Shown: positions 28,300-37,067 of the stretch, one piece after another
Layout of the letters: each line of letters opens with the position of its first letter
Position numbering within the stretch: position 1 is the first letter of the stretch
Origin: Carboxydothermus islandicus
Lineage (GTDB): Bacteria; Bacillota; Z-2901; Carboxydothermales; Carboxydothermaceae
NCBI RefSeq assembly: GCF_001950325.1
Contig: NZ_BDJL01000017.1
Coordinates: 45,559 to 89,936, forward strand
Length of the DNA stretch: 44,378 bases
Direction of reading: 5' to 3'
The notes under the pieces: generated by a model
What the model was told of the DNA's origin: nothing
The model's database searches: none
The model's input: only the letters and a program-made list of their open reading frames with translations
Position numbers and translations under genes: made by a program

Positions 28300-29751
28300 A
28301 TGACCTACAAACACGGTGTTTATGTTTCGGAGATACCGACATCCGTAATTCCGCCGGTCCGCACCAGTGCCGGATTACCGGTGGTTTTTGGTACCGCACC
28401 AATAAATCTGGCAACCGAACCTGCACCGGTAAACAAACCTGTACTTTGCTACACTTATGAAGAGGCTGTAAAACAATTTGGTTACAGTGATGACTGGGCC
28501 AATTATACTCTGTGTGAGTTTATAAAATCCCATTTTGCTTTATTTAATGTTGCACCGGTGGTCCTGGTTAACGTCCTTGATCCAGCTGTTCATAAGCAGC
28601 ATGTAACTGCTGAAAATGTAACTTTAGTAGATAATAAGGCGATACTTGCTAATTTTGGTGTACTTAAGGATTCTGTAGTAGTAAAGAGTCAGGACGGTGC
28701 TACTACCTATACGCTTAATACCGACTATACGGTGGAATTTGATAGCGACGGAAAGGCGGTTATCTATAGGTTAACTACTGGTACCATGCCGGCTGGCGCT
28801 ACATTAAAAGTGGACTATGACTATCTTAATCCGGCGGCAGTTACAGCAGCGGATATTATAGGTGGTGTGGACGTTGCTACCGGAGCTTATGAGGGATTGG
28901 AACTCTTGAACAAGGTTTTCCCGATGTATCGGTTGGTACCCGGTATGGTCCTGGCCCCAGGATGGTCTCAAGACCCAACGGTGGCTGCGGTAATGGTAGC
29001 CAAGGCCAGCAATATTAATGGGCACTTTAAATGTATTGCGCTAACTGATGTACCAACAGACACTGTAAAGAACTACACGGATGTTGCGGCCTGGAAAAAT
29101 GATAACAATTATACTTCTTCTCGCCAGGTTGTCTGCTGGCCTAAGGTGAAGCTTGGCGAGGAGAAATATCATCTTTCCACTCAGTTGGCCGGGGTAATAT
29201 GCCGGACAGATGCAGAAAACGATGATATTCCGTATGCCAGCCCTTCGAATAAGTCTTTGCAGGCTAATGGGGCGGTATTGGCGGATGGTACGGAGATAAC
29301 ATTGGGGCCGGATCAGGCTGCATACCTGAATGGTCAAGGCATAATTACTGCTTTGAACTTTATTGGCGGTTGGAAGGCCTGGGGTAACCGGACCGGGGCC
29401 TATCCAGCAGTAACAGATCCGAAAGATGCATTCCTACCTATTCGCCGGATGTTCGACTGGATAGCCAATACTCTGGTGCTTACTTTCTGGCAAAAAGTAG
29501 ATTTTCCGATTAACAGGCGGTTGGTGGAAACAATAGTTGACTCGGCTAACATCTGGTTTAACGGTCTTGCGGCAAGGGGTTATATCCTTGGCGGCCGGGT
29601 GGAATTTATCCCTGAGGAAAACCCGGAAACGGATCTATTGGATGGCATTATTCGCTTCCATGTGTATGTCACTCCGCCGTCGCCGGCCAGGGAGATTGAC
29701 TTCGTTGTTGAGTATGACCCAGAATACCTTAAGGCATTGTTTGCCGCTTAA
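28300..29751 (+). CDS. Tail sheath protein
   Basis: A 483-residue protein that forms the contractile sheath. The N-terminus YKHGVYVSEIPTSVIPPVRT, then AGLPVVFGTAPINLA, and the late motif FWQKVDFPINRRLVETIVDS followed by IWFNGLAARGYILGGRVEF are typical of P2/Mu-type sheaths. The C-terminal strands (IIRFHVYVTPPSPAREIDFV) are the arms that link subunits. GGTGGTG precedes the ATG. Its presence proves a myovirus-type tail. Confidence 0.96.
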   Translation: MTYKHGVYVSEIPTSVIPPVRTSAGLPVVFGTAPINLATEPAPVNKPVLCYTYEEAVKQFGYSDDWANYTLCEFIKSHFALFNVAPVVLVNVLDPAVHKQHVTAENVTLVDNKAILANFGVLKDSVVVKSQDGATTYTLNTDYTVEFDSDGKAVIYRLTTGTMPAGATLKVDYDYLNPAAVTAADIIGGVDVATGAYEGLELLNKVFPMYRLVPGMVLAPGWSQDPTVAAVMVAKASNINGHFKCIALTDVPTDTVKNYTDVAAWKNDNNYTSSRQVVCWPKVKLGEEKYHLSTQLAGVICRTDAENDDIPYASPSNKSLQANGAVLADGTEITLGPDQAAYLNGQGIITALNFIGGWKAWGNRTGAYPAVTDPKDAFLPIRRMFDWIANTLVLTFWQKVDFPINRRLVETIVDSANIWFNGLAARGYILGGRVEFIPEENPETDLLDGIIRFHVYVTPPSPAREIDFVVEYDPEYLKALFAA

Positions 29752-29765
29752 AGGGGGTGTAACAC

Positions 29766-30287
29766 TTGAATCAAGTTCCGGAAAAATTAATAAATTTTCG
29801 TGTTTATGAGGATGGCATTGACTTACTTGGTATAGCCGACGTAGAGCTGCCATCAATTGATGCCATGACCGAGACGATTAAGGGCGCAGGGATTGCTGGT
29901 GAAGTAGAAAGTCCGGTCCTCGGACATTTTGGTAATATGTCCTGCAAGGTTAACTGGCGAACTGTTGTGAAGCCTACTGTTCATCTTGCAGCGCCGCGTG
30001 CTCATAATTTAGATTTTCGTGGGGCAACACAAATTTATGATGCTGGTTCGGGTGAATATAAAGTACAACCCTTAAAAGTTACAGTTAGAGGCATCCCCAA
30101 GAAAACGGAACTTGGGAAACTCGAAGTAGGTGCAGCAGGTGACGCTTCTAATGAGTTTGAAGTGGTTTATTTAAAGGTAGTTGTAGACGGGGCAGAAGTT
30201 TTGGAGATTGATAAATTTAATTATATCTGCAAGGTTAATGGGGTTGATTATTTGCAGCAGGTACGCCAAGCGTTAGGATTAAGCTAA
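29766..30287 (+). CDS. Major tail tube protein, FII family
   Basis: A 173-residue protein that forms the inner tube. Family markers: NFRVYEDGIDLLGIADVELP, GAGIAGEVESPVLGHFGNMS and KFNYICKVNGVDYLQQVRQA near the end. It uses a TTG start with AAAGGGGGTG upstream. Order sheath then tube is standard for P2. A bidirectional terminator follows at once, so the tail operon is interrupted here by the reversed gene at 30337. Confidence 0.95.
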   Translation: MNQVPEKLINFRVYEDGIDLLGIADVELPSIDAMTETIKGAGIAGEVESPVLGHFGNMSCKVNWRTVVKPTVHLAAPRAHNLDFRGATQIYDAGSGEYKVQPLKVTVRGIPKKTELGKLEVGAAGDASNEFEVVYLKVVVDGAEVLEIDKFNYICKVNGVDYLQQVRQALGLS

Positions 30288-30292
30288 GACAA

Positions 30293-30326
30293 ATAAGGCC
30301 CGCCTTCTTAAACAGGTGGGCCTTAT
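30293..30326. terminator. Bidirectional terminator between tube gene and reversed gene
   Basis: ATAAGGCCCGCCT and AGGTGGGCCTTAT form a strong 13-bp stem with one G-T-type mismatch. It can stop rightward transcription after the tail tube gene and leftward transcription of the reversed gene at 30337-30636. Confidence 0.85.
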
Positions 30327-30336
30327 ATTATCATTA

Positions 30337-30636
30337 TTACTTTTGGCTAAAGTAACGTTTTGCAAATTTTATACGGCGGTATATTGCAAATGGAGATGGT
30401 GATCTTGTTGGTTTATTGTCGCCAAAGAAATTTTCATACAAATAAATGATAAAAATTATTACGCCAAGAACAAAACCAGGCCAAAACGCCCATTTGCCGA
30501 TAATACTTTGTAGAAAAGCACCCAACAAGAAACCAAAAATACTCGAAAAAGCCAATACAACTCCAGAAACAAACAAAACAAATAAAATTGTTGCAACGTA
30601 ATAGATGATATCAGAAATTAAAGCGAAAATATTCAT
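30337..30636 (-). CDS. Reversed membrane protein (moron)
   Basis: A 99-residue protein with two long hydrophobic segments (about residues 9-42 and 50-66), short polar turns and a basic tail ending KFAKRYFSQK, so it is an inner-membrane protein with its C-terminus probably in the cytoplasm. It is on the strand opposite to the tail genes, with its own -10 box and a shared terminator. This isolated unit is a moron: cargo expressed in the lysogen. Superinfection exclusion is a common role for such proteins but is not shown here. GGAGGG precedes the ATG. Confidence 0.82.
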   Translation of the reverse strand: MNIFALISDIIYYVATILFVLFVSGVVLAFSSIFGFLLGAFLQSIIGKWAFWPGFVLGVIIFIIYLYENFFGDNKPTRSPSPFAIYRRIKFAKRYFSQK

Positions 30637-30657
30637 GAAAATCCCTCCCTATCCAAA

Positions 30658-30663
30658 ATTATA
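30658..30663 (-). promoter_or_regulatory. -10 box of the reversed moron promoter
   Basis: TATAAT on the minus strand, 22 bases before the ATG at 30636 and so close enough to give a short leader. The -35 region is weak. The box overlaps the ribosome-binding region of the tail chaperone gene on the other strand, so the two units share DNA. Confidence 0.5.
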
Positions 30664-30685
30664 CTACGAAAGGGGTTTTAAGACG

Positions 30686-30970
30686 ATGGGGAAGATAATT
30701 TTTTCCAAGCCATGCGTTTTTGAAGGAAAGGAATATACTGAAATAATTCTGGATTTTGAGTCGCTAACAGGACAGGATTTAATTAATGCTTCAAATCAGG
30801 CCCGTGCCTTAGGAGATAATTCTCCTGTTTTAGAGCTATCCAAGACGTATTTAGCAGTGATAGCGGCTAAAGCTGCAAAAGTTCCTGTAGATATGATACT
30901 TGCATTGCCGGCAAAGGATTTTACTAATGTTACATTATCGGTACAGAATTTTTTATTAGAGCAGATTTAA
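30686..30970 (+). CDS. Tail assembly chaperone, short form
   Basis: A 94-residue protein that binds the tape measure before tail assembly. The core reads FEGKEYTEIILDFESLTGQD then LINASNQARALGDNSPVLEL, the pattern of Mu gp41 and P2 gpE-type chaperones. ATG 30686 has AAAGGGG upstream; an in-frame ATG at 30605 lies within the reversed gene. Near its end is the slippery heptamer TTTTTTA at 30949-30955, leading to the longer form at 30686-31128. It lies directly before the tape measure gene, as the family does. Confidence 0.88.
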   Translation: MGKIIFSKPCVFEGKEYTEIILDFESLTGQDLINASNQARALGDNSPVLELSKTYLAVIAAKAAKVPVDMILALPAKDFTNVTLSVQNFLLEQI

Positions 30971-31128
30971 CCGGATGCGATATTCGTAAGACTTTAATGA
31001 AAACTGTTATTATCATGGCTGCAAAAACTTATACTCCTATTTCTTTTTGGTTGAGTATGCCTGTTTTAGAGTTAATTGATTGGCTTGAGGCAATAGTGGA
31101 AGTGGTGCCCGGCAAAGAGAGGGATTAA
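30686..31128 (+). CDS. Tail assembly chaperone, -1 frameshift product
   Basis: The T TTT TTA heptamer (30949-30955) is in phase with the upstream frame (codons AAT TTT TTA). A -1 slip there enters an open frame that continues IRADLTGCDIRKTLMKTVII, MAAKTYTPISFWLSMPVLEL and ends VVPGKERD at 31126-31128, adding 57 residues for a total of about 147. The extension lies exactly between the short form and the tape measure gene, as P2 gpE+E' does. The second frame has no good start codon with a ribosome site near its beginning. Confidence 0.82.
30949..30955 (+). promoter_or_regulatory. -1 ribosomal frameshift site
   Basis: TTTTTTA fits the X XXY YYZ pattern in the correct phase and is one of the most efficient known slippery heptamers. 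It lies five codons before the stop of the short chaperone form (30968-30970). Confidence 0.8.
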
Positions 31129-31131
31129 AAC

Positions 31132-33528
31132 ATGGCTCGGATGTTTGAATTTGTTTTTCAACTTGCAGGGAAAATAAATTCCTCGTTTAGTGGTACATTT
31201 ACTTCAGCTGGAAGCAGACTTCAGAAGTTAAGTCAGCAAGTAGCTTCTTTTAATGCAGATCTACGAGAACTTGAAAGGGCTCAAAAGGCCGGTAAAATTA
31301 CCGCTGAAGAATATGCAGCGGCTTATGCAAAACTATCAGCTCAGCTGCAAAAGGCATCTTCCAAGCTATCTGACCAAATTCAGAGGACCGAAAAAGCAGC
31401 TAAAATTCAGGAGAAAATAAGTAATTTTCGGGATAAGATGCGTGGTAACTTGCTTGGAGCGGTTGAAACTGGGATTACTCTTGGCGCACCGGTGAAAGCA
31501 GCTATTGAGTTCGAATCGGCAATGGCTGATGTAAGGAAAGTAGTCGACTTTGAAACACCTCAGCAATTTAAACAGATGGGGAAAGATATATTAAACCTTT
31601 CAACCAGAATACCTATGGCCGCAAAGGATCTGGCTCAGATTGTTGCAGCTGGAGGTCAGGCGGGGATTGCTCGGAATGAACTACTTAGTTTTGCAGAGAG
31701 TGCTGCCAAAATGGGGGTAGCTTTCGATATAACAGCTGAAGAAGCCGGGCAGATGATGGCCGAGTGGCGAACAGCGTTTGGTATGAACCAAAAGCAGGTC
31801 AATACCCTGGCCGACCAGATAAACTATCTGGGTAATACAACTGCTGCCTCAGCACCTAAAATTTCCGAAGTTGTACGCCGGATAGGACCGCTTGGTGAGG
31901 TTGGCGGTGCGGCCGCTGGTCAAATTGCTGCTCTGGGGGCCACAATGGTATCAGTCGGTATCCAAGAAGAAATTGCTGCAACAGGGATAAAAAATTTGAT
32001 TCTCGGGCTTGTAGCAGGTGAAAGTGCAACAAAATCTCAAGCAGAAGCTTATAAAAAGCTTGGATTAAACGCTAAATCAATGGCTAAAATGATGCAAAAA
32101 GACGCTCAGGGGGCAATACTGAAAGTCTTAGAAGCGCTTAAAAAATTGCCAAAAGATAAACAGGCAGCCGTATTGACCGACCTCTTTGGAAAAGAAAGTG
32201 TTGGAGCTATTGCACCGCTTCTTACAAGACTTGATGAATTAAAGAAAAACTTTAAGGCGGTTGGAGATTCCAGTAAATATGCCGGCAGCATGCAAAAAGA
32301 GTTTGAAGCACGTTCCGCGACTACCGAAAATAGTTTGCAATTACTCCGGAACCAGATTCAAAAGCTAAGTATATCAATTGGTGAAATTTTAAGACCGAAG
32401 GTAAATGATATTGCTAAACTTTTAGCAAAAGGTGCAGAATGGGTGCAAAGATTCGCGGAGAAGCATCCTGGATTAACAAGAAATGTGGTGCTGGGAACTG
32501 CTGCAATCCTCGGTGCAAGTGTTGCTTTAACGGGGTTGGGTTATATCATTAGTATCATAATTAGCCCATTTGCGACTTTGTATTCTTGGATAATAAAATA
32601 TAAAACAGCTACTGAAGGAGCTACTATAGCACAAAGAGCGTGGAATGCAGCTAAAAGAGCTGGACAAGGATTATTAAATGTTGGGCGGTTAACTTTATAC
32701 CATGCAAAAACTTTAGCTATTACAGCAGCTACCAAAGCCTGGACAGCAGCACAGTGGTTATGGAATGCGGCAATGAATGCGGGTAAGGGATTGCTTTCAG
32801 TAGGTCGTCTTGCGCTCTATCATGCAAAAACTTTGGCTATTAATGTAGCTACCAGAGCCTGGACTGCTGCTCAATGGCTATTAAACGCAGCTTTATCTGC
32901 AAACCCTATTGGTTTAGTCGTCGTTGCGGTAGCAGGTTTAGCAGCAGGGTTGTATCTACTTTATCAGCGAAGTGAAAAAGCTCGGGCTATAATGAATAAG
33001 CTTTGGGAAGGATTAAAATCTGGTGCTGCCTCGGCAATAAACTTTGTGATTGATAAAATTAACTATTTGATTATTAAACTAAATTCTTTTATTGATAAGC
33101 TAAATAAAATTCCGGGTATAAATATTGGACACATTGATACTATTGGTCGGGTTAATTTTGGGAAGAAAAAAGGTACAAGTGCTATAAGTACCAATGCTCT
33201 TATTAATGAAAAGCTAAAGCTAAAAGGCCATGCTGAAGGTGGTATATTTACTAAGCCTCATATTGCCTGGTTTGCTGAAAAGGGACCGGAAGCAGTTGTA
33301 CCGCTGGATGGGTCAGCCAGGGCAAAGTCTATCTGGGCGAGTGCAGGAGAAGCTCTTGGAGTATTTTCGGGGAGCGGTCCTAATATCACTTATGCACCGG
33401 TCTATTATATTTACGGCGGTAGTGATGTAGAGCAGCATGTTCGGAGGGCAGCAAAATCCGCTGAAGATGATTTTGCTAGACGTTATAAAGCTTTCCTGCG
33501 TCAGGAAAGGCGGTTGAGTTATGCGTGA
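31132..33528 (+). CDS. Tail tape measure protein
   Basis: A 798-residue protein that sets tail length and passes through the tube. The N-terminal third is coiled coil (LQKLSQQVASFNADLRELER), the middle carries the TP901-type core (GITLGAPVKAAIEFESAMAD, then LSTRIPMAAKDLAQIVAAGG), and hydrophobic helices follow at about 460-490. Two 60-residue imperfect repeats with KTLAI, ATKAWTAAQWL and NAA segments lie near residues 515-590, the second ending in ANPIGLVV. The C-terminus is Gly-rich. At about 1.5 Angstrom per residue it predicts a tail of roughly 120 nm. Confidence 0.95.
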   Translation: MARMFEFVFQLAGKINSSFSGTFTSAGSRLQKLSQQVASFNADLRELERAQKAGKITAEEYAAAYAKLSAQLQKASSKLSDQIQRTEKAAKIQEKISNFRDKMRGNLLGAVETGITLGAPVKAAIEFESAMADVRKVVDFETPQQFKQMGKDILNLSTRIPMAAKDLAQIVAAGGQAGIARNELLSFAESAAKMGVAFDITAEEAGQMMAEWRTAFGMNQKQVNTLADQINYLGNTTAASAPKISEVVRRIGPLGEVGGAAAGQIAALGATMVSVGIQEEIAATGIKNLILGLVAGESATKSQAEAYKKLGLNAKSMAKMMQKDAQGAILKVLEALKKLPKDKQAAVLTDLFGKESVGAIAPLLTRLDELKKNFKAVGDSSKYAGSMQKEFEARSATTENSLQLLRNQIQKLSISIGEILRPKVNDIAKLLAKGAEWVQRFAEKHPGLTRNVVLGTAAILGASVALTGLGYIISIIISPFATLYSWIIKYKTATEGATIAQRAWNAAKRAGQGLLNVGRLTLYHAKTLAITAATKAWTAAQWLWNAAMNAGKGLLSVGRLALYHAKTLAINVATRAWTAAQWLLNAALSANPIGLVVVAVAGLAAGLYLLYQRSEKARAIMNKLWEGLKSGAASAINFVIDKINYLIIKLNSFIDKLNKIPGINIGHIDTIGRVNFGKKKGTSAISTNALINEKLKLKGHAEGGIFTKPHIAWFAEKGPEAVVPLDGSARAKSIWASAGEALGVFSGSGPNITYAPVYYIYGGSDVEQHVRRAAKSAEDDFARRYKAFLRQERRLSYA

Positions 33529-33730
33529 GTATATAACTGTTCAGGGTGATACATGGGATATTATTGCTCTAAAAGTTTATGGTAGCGAAATATATATGAC
33601 AAAACTTATAGAAGCCAATCCAGAACACCGGGAAACGGTGTTTTTTAGTGCCAATGTAAAACTTAAAGTTCCTGAGATAGAAACTCCTACATCGACAACT
33701 CTTCCGCCCTGGAAGCGTGGTGAAGAATAA
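33521..33730 (+). CDS. Tail protein X, LysM-like
   Basis: A 69-residue protein of the P2 gpX family, with a small LysM-type fold (EYITVQGDTWDIIALKVYGS, then LIEANPEHRETVFFSANVKL and KVPEI). It sits between tape measure and gpD as in P2. It overlaps the tape measure by 8 bases and the next gene by one base. Its job is thought to be in baseplate hub or cell-wall interaction. Confidence 0.93.
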   Translation: MREYITVQGDTWDIIALKVYGSEIYMTKLIEANPEHRETVFFSANVKLKVPEIETPTSTTLPPWKRGEE

Positions 33731-34743
33731 TGGCTGAATCCAGGCGGGCTAAGCTTTATTTAAAATACAACAAAAGAGATATTTCCGCCGATCTTTCCCC
33801 TTATTTGCTTAGTTTTTCATATACCGATTATGCCAGCGGAAAGGCTGATGACCTGCAAATAACCCTCGAAGATAAGGCTGGGATATGGAATGCGTCCTGG
33901 ATGCCGGAGAAGGGGGCTACTCTTTCGGCGTCTTTAATAGTGCAGCACTGGGAGAAAGAAGGAACGACGAAGAAACTTCCCTTAGGCACGTTTGAGGTAG
34001 ACGAAATAGAATGTTCTGGACCTCCCAATGTTGTTACAATCAAGGCGGTTTCCGTGCCGGTATCATCTTCGCTGAGAGGAGAAGATAAAACTAAAGCATG
34101 GGAAAAGACTAGGTTATCTGTAATAGCCAAAGATATTGCTAAAAATGCTGGTTTAAAGCTATTGTACGATACGAATTACAATCCGACTTATGACCGCATT
34201 GAACAGACCGCCGAATCAGATCTTTCTTTTTTACTCCGGCTATGCGAAGATGCTGGCTTAGCCCTGAAAATTACTAACAAACAAATCGTAATTTTTGACG
34301 AAAGTAAGTATGAAAAAATGGCTCCAATTACTACTATTACTCGGGGCAAATCACCGGTTATTTCATATGACGGAGTATCGGCAACTCGTGAAGTTTACTC
34401 GGCGGCCCGGGTGGAATATGAAGGTCGCAATAAAAAAGTTATCAAATATACTTATAGACCACCAAATCGCCCTAAAACCGGGAAAATGCTTATTATTAAT
34501 GAAAGGGTTTCAAGCTTGGCTGAAGCGATAAATTTGGCAAAAATGCGACTTAGACAACAGAATAAGGAAGAAGTAAAGTTCAGCCTTACTATGCTCGGTG
34601 ATATTCGGCTGGTTGCTGGAGTTACTGTGATGATAAAAGGCTGGGGTAAGTTTGACGGTAAATATTTCGTAGAGACGGCAGAACACAGCGGCCCTGGGTA
34701 TACGATACGGCTGGAACTTCGCCGTGTATTGGAGGGGTATTGA
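33730..34743 (+). CDS. Baseplate hub protein, late control gpD family
   Basis: A 337-residue protein of the P2 gpD group, which forms the hub at the tip of the tube. Family features: LKYNKRDISADLSPYLLSFS near the N-terminus, the DDLQITLEDKAGIWNASWMP segment, PVSSSLRGEDKTKAWEKT, and FLLRLCEDAGLALKITNKQI. TAATG links it to gpX. The closing segment (MIKGWGKFDGKYFVETAEHS) is also standard. Order X-D-V agrees with Mu/P2-type baseplates. Confidence 0.93.
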   Translation: MAESRRAKLYLKYNKRDISADLSPYLLSFSYTDYASGKADDLQITLEDKAGIWNASWMPEKGATLSASLIVQHWEKEGTTKKLPLGTFEVDEIECSGPPNVVTIKAVSVPVSSSLRGEDKTKAWEKTRLSVIAKDIAKNAGLKLLYDTNYNPTYDRIEQTAESDLSFLLRLCEDAGLALKITNKQIVIFDESKYEKMAPITTITRGKSPVISYDGVSATREVYSAARVEYEGRNKKVIKYTYRPPNRPKTGKMLIINERVSSLAEAINLAKMRLRQQNKEEVKFSLTMLGDIRLVAGVTVMIKGWGKFDGKYFVETAEHSGPGYTIRLELRRVLEGY

Positions 34744-35222
34744 TGGAAAATATCTTGAAGAATCTTATCAAAATTGGACGTGTATCCTCTGTAAACCCAA
34801 ATACAGCAACTGCCAGGGTATTATTTGAGGCACAGGGCCTTGTTTCCCATGACTTACCCGTCCTTCAGCGTCAAACATTGAGGAATAAAGATTACTGGCT
34901 TCCGGATGTAGGAGAGTATGTAGTTTGCATTTTTTTGCCAACCGGAAATGCTGATGGGTTTATTCTCGGTTCCATATATTCTGACGATGACCAGCTACCC
35001 GCAAGCAGCAAAGATAAAAGGGTTATTCTATTTGAGGACGGGACGAAATTAGAATATGACCGGGCGTCGCATACATTAACCATTAATGCTGTAGGTCCAA
35101 TTAATATTGTTGCTTCCGGTAATATCAACGTTACTGGGGACGTTATTGCCGATGGGATTTCCCTTAAAAACCATGTTCATCCGGAAAATGATTTGGGTGG
35201 CCCAACCGGTCCGCCGCTGTAG
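34743..35222 (+). CDS. Baseplate spike protein gpV
   Basis: A 159-residue tail spike that pierces the outer layer of the host. The N-terminal OB fold (IKIGRVSSVNPNTATARVLF, then DYWLPDVGEYVVCIFLPTGN) is followed by a repeated beta-helix tip (GPINIVASGNINVTGDVIAD) ending with HVHPEN, the His pair that binds iron at the apex in P2 gpV. ATG 34743 overlaps the TGA of the hub gene and has GGAGGGG upstream. Confidence 0.93.
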   Translation: MENILKNLIKIGRVSSVNPNTATARVLFEAQGLVSHDLPVLQRQTLRNKDYWLPDVGEYVVCIFLPTGNADGFILGSIYSDDDQLPASSKDKRVILFEDGTKLEYDRASHTLTINAVGPINIVASGNINVTGDVIADGISLKNHVHPENDLGGPTGPPL

Positions 35223-35234
35223 GTGGTGAGAAAC

Positions 35235-35624
35235 ATGATAGGAGCTTTAGGTGATGTGGTATTTGTTGTGTCGGATAAGACAATCCGTACATTTGACGAT
35301 TTTGAACGCAGTGCAGAGGGCCGGTGGGCTAAGCATGACATACACCTTGCAAAGCCGAAATTGGAGTTTTTGGGGCCAGAGCTTGAAACAATCAGCTTTT
35401 CTATGCGTTTTGACGTGTCCTATGGAATTAATCCCAGAAAAGAACGGGATAGATTAGCTAAACTGGCACGGTCCGGCAAAGCAGTTCCCCTGGTGATAGG
35501 AGGCAAAAAGTTAGGTGACAAACTTTGGGTCGTTAAATCGTTAAAAGAGAAATGGAGTAATGTGGATAATCGGGGCAATGTTCTTGTTAGCGTTATTGAA
35601 GTTGAACTGGAAGAGTATGTTTAA
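35235..35624 (+). CDS. Tail protein gpU-like
   Basis: A 129-residue protein of the P2 gpU type: IGALGDVVFVVSDKTIRTFD, then FLGPELETISFSMRFDVSYG and PLVIGGKKLGDKLWVVKSLK. The family has an internal symmetry like gpD and LysM-associated tail components. I chose ATG 35235 with GGTGGTGAG upstream; GTG 35223 is in frame. It stands between gpV and gp25, which is common in Firmicutes myophages. Confidence 0.85.
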   Translation: MIGALGDVVFVVSDKTIRTFDDFERSAEGRWAKHDIHLAKPKLEFLGPELETISFSMRFDVSYGINPRKERDRLAKLARSGKAVPLVIGGKKLGDKLWVVKSLKEKWSNVDNRGNVLVSVIEVELEEYV

Positions 35625-35638
35625 GGAGGTGAACCACT

Positions 35639-35953
35639 CTGGAAGAATTTGAGGTTGTGGCTGGAACTGGAGAAATTGATTTTGCTCCGTCTTCTGAAGT
35701 TGCAGAAATCTTACAAAATGTACGGACCATAATCAGCACTCCTAAGTATTCTGTACCTTTAAATCGGGAATTTGGTGTTGCAATTAGCTGGCTGGATGAA
35801 CCGCTGACAGTGGCTCAAGCAAGATTAACGGCTGAGATAATTACTGCAATTGAAGAATGGGAACCACGAGTTACTGTTACCCAGGTAAGTTTTGACGGTG
35901 ACCCCCAAGAAGGTGTTCTCCGACCGAAAGTGAGGGTGAGGTTAGTTGAGTAG
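35639..35953 (+). CDS. Baseplate wedge protein gp25/gpW, probable CTG start
   Basis: A gp25-like lysozyme-fold protein: GEIDFAPSSEVAEILQNVRT, STPKYSVPLNREFG, then EPRVTVTQVSFDGD. The strong AAGGAGGTGA lies at 35622-35631, but no ATG, GTG or TTG in frame is at the right distance. The codon 8 bases downstream in frame is CTG at 35639, giving a 104-residue protein that begins EEFEVVAGTG, as relatives do. The next in-frame GTG (35657) is too far from that site. A CTG start is therefore likely. Confidence 0.88.
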   Translation: MEEFEVVAGTGEIDFAPSSEVAEILQNVRTIISTPKYSVPLNREFGVAISWLDEPLTVAQARLTAEIITAIEEWEPRVTVTQVSFDGDPQEGVLRPKVRVRLVE

Positions 35954-37067
35954 CTTAAAAAATCTACCAGAAATTGAATTTGTTTCAACCGACGTAACTG
36001 AAATTGAGGAGAATATTATAACGGTTTATGAAAGTTTATCGGGACGTAAGCTGGCTCCTGGTGACCCTGTAAGACTATTTTTGCAAGCAATTGCAGCTAT
36101 TATTGCGCAGCAGAGGGCCTTAATTAATTATGCAGCAAAACAAAATCTCCTGGCATACGCAGAAGGGGTTTACCTGGACCACATTGGAGCACTGGTAAGA
36201 ACTGAAAGACTGCCGGCAAAAGCAGCACAAACCACGTTGCGCTTTATTTTATCCTCACCTCAACCACAAGCGGTCGTTATCCCTGCTGGTACCAGAGTAA
36301 CACCGGACGGCGAAATATTTTTTGCAACGGTTGATGCAACAACAGTTCCAGCCGGGGCTACTCAAATTGATGTTTTGGCAGAGTGTACTACGCCAGGAAC
36401 AATAGGCAATGGCTGGCTGGTTGGACAAATTAATAAGCTGGTTGATCCTTTGCCGTGGATCCAAAAGGTAGAAAATATTACTTCCAGTTCTGGCGGAATG
36501 GATGAGGAAGATGATGAAAGTTACCGCGAGCGAATAAGAGGCGCTCCAGAAAGTTTTTCTGTAGCTGGCCCTGAAGAGGGTTACAGGTACTGGGCAAAGA
36601 CGGCACACCAATCTATTGTCGATGTTTCTATAACTTCGCCGGCACCCGGCCAAGTGGAAATTCGTCCTTTATTAGAAAACGGCGAAATTCCGAGCCAAGA
36701 AATATTAGATGCCGTTGCTGCAATTTGCAATGACAAGAAAATAAGGCCACTCACAGACCAAGTATTAGTATTAGCTCCTGAAGTGGTCAATTATAATGTG
36801 GAGCTTACCTATTATGTAGCCTTAGAAAATGCGTCTATGGTGACAAGCATTCAGGAAGCAGTAACAAAAGCAGTAGATGACTATGTAGGATGGCAGAAGT
36901 CCCGGTTAGGCAGGGATATTAATCCTTCAGAATTGATTGCCAGAGTAATGGCTGCCGGCGCCAAAAGAGTAGAAGTTATATCGCCAGTATTTACCCAGAT
37001 TGCCCCTACCCAGGTAGCTATAGCTGGTATTGTTTCTGTACAATATGGGGGTTTAGAAGATGATTAA
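35946..37067 (+). CDS. Baseplate protein J
   Basis: A 373-residue wedge protein. The family features are clear: LFLQAIAAIIAQQRALINYA near residue 50, AYAEGVYLDHIGALVRTERL, then AVVIPAGTRVTPDGEIFFAT and MDEEDDESYRERIRGAPESF, SVAGPEEGYRYWAKTAH. It uses a TTG start and overlaps gp25 by 8 bases. J joins the wedge to the hub and fibre attachment proteins. Sequence and length match the P2/Mu group. Confidence 0.94.
   Translation: MSSLKNLPEIEFVSTDVTEIEENIITVYESLSGRKLAPGDPVRLFLQAIAAIIAQQRALINYAAKQNLLAYAEGVYLDHIGALVRTERLPAKAAQTTLRFILSSPQPQAVVIPAGTRVTPDGEIFFATVDATTVPAGATQIDVLAECTTPGTIGNGWLVGQINKLVDPLPWIQKVENITSSSGGMDEEDDESYRERIRGAPESFSVAGPEEGYRYWAKTAHQSIVDVSITSPAPGQVEIRPLLENGEIPSQEILDAVAAICNDKKIRPLTDQVLVLAPEVVNYNVELTYYVALENASMVTSIQEAVTKAVDDYVGWQKSRLGRDINPSELIARVMAAGAKRVEVISPVFTQIAPTQVAIAGIVSVQYGGLEDD

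Noticed and set aside
29537-29809. Frame overlapping the end of the sheath gene
   Set aside because: Out-of-phase shadow with basic, low-complexity composition.
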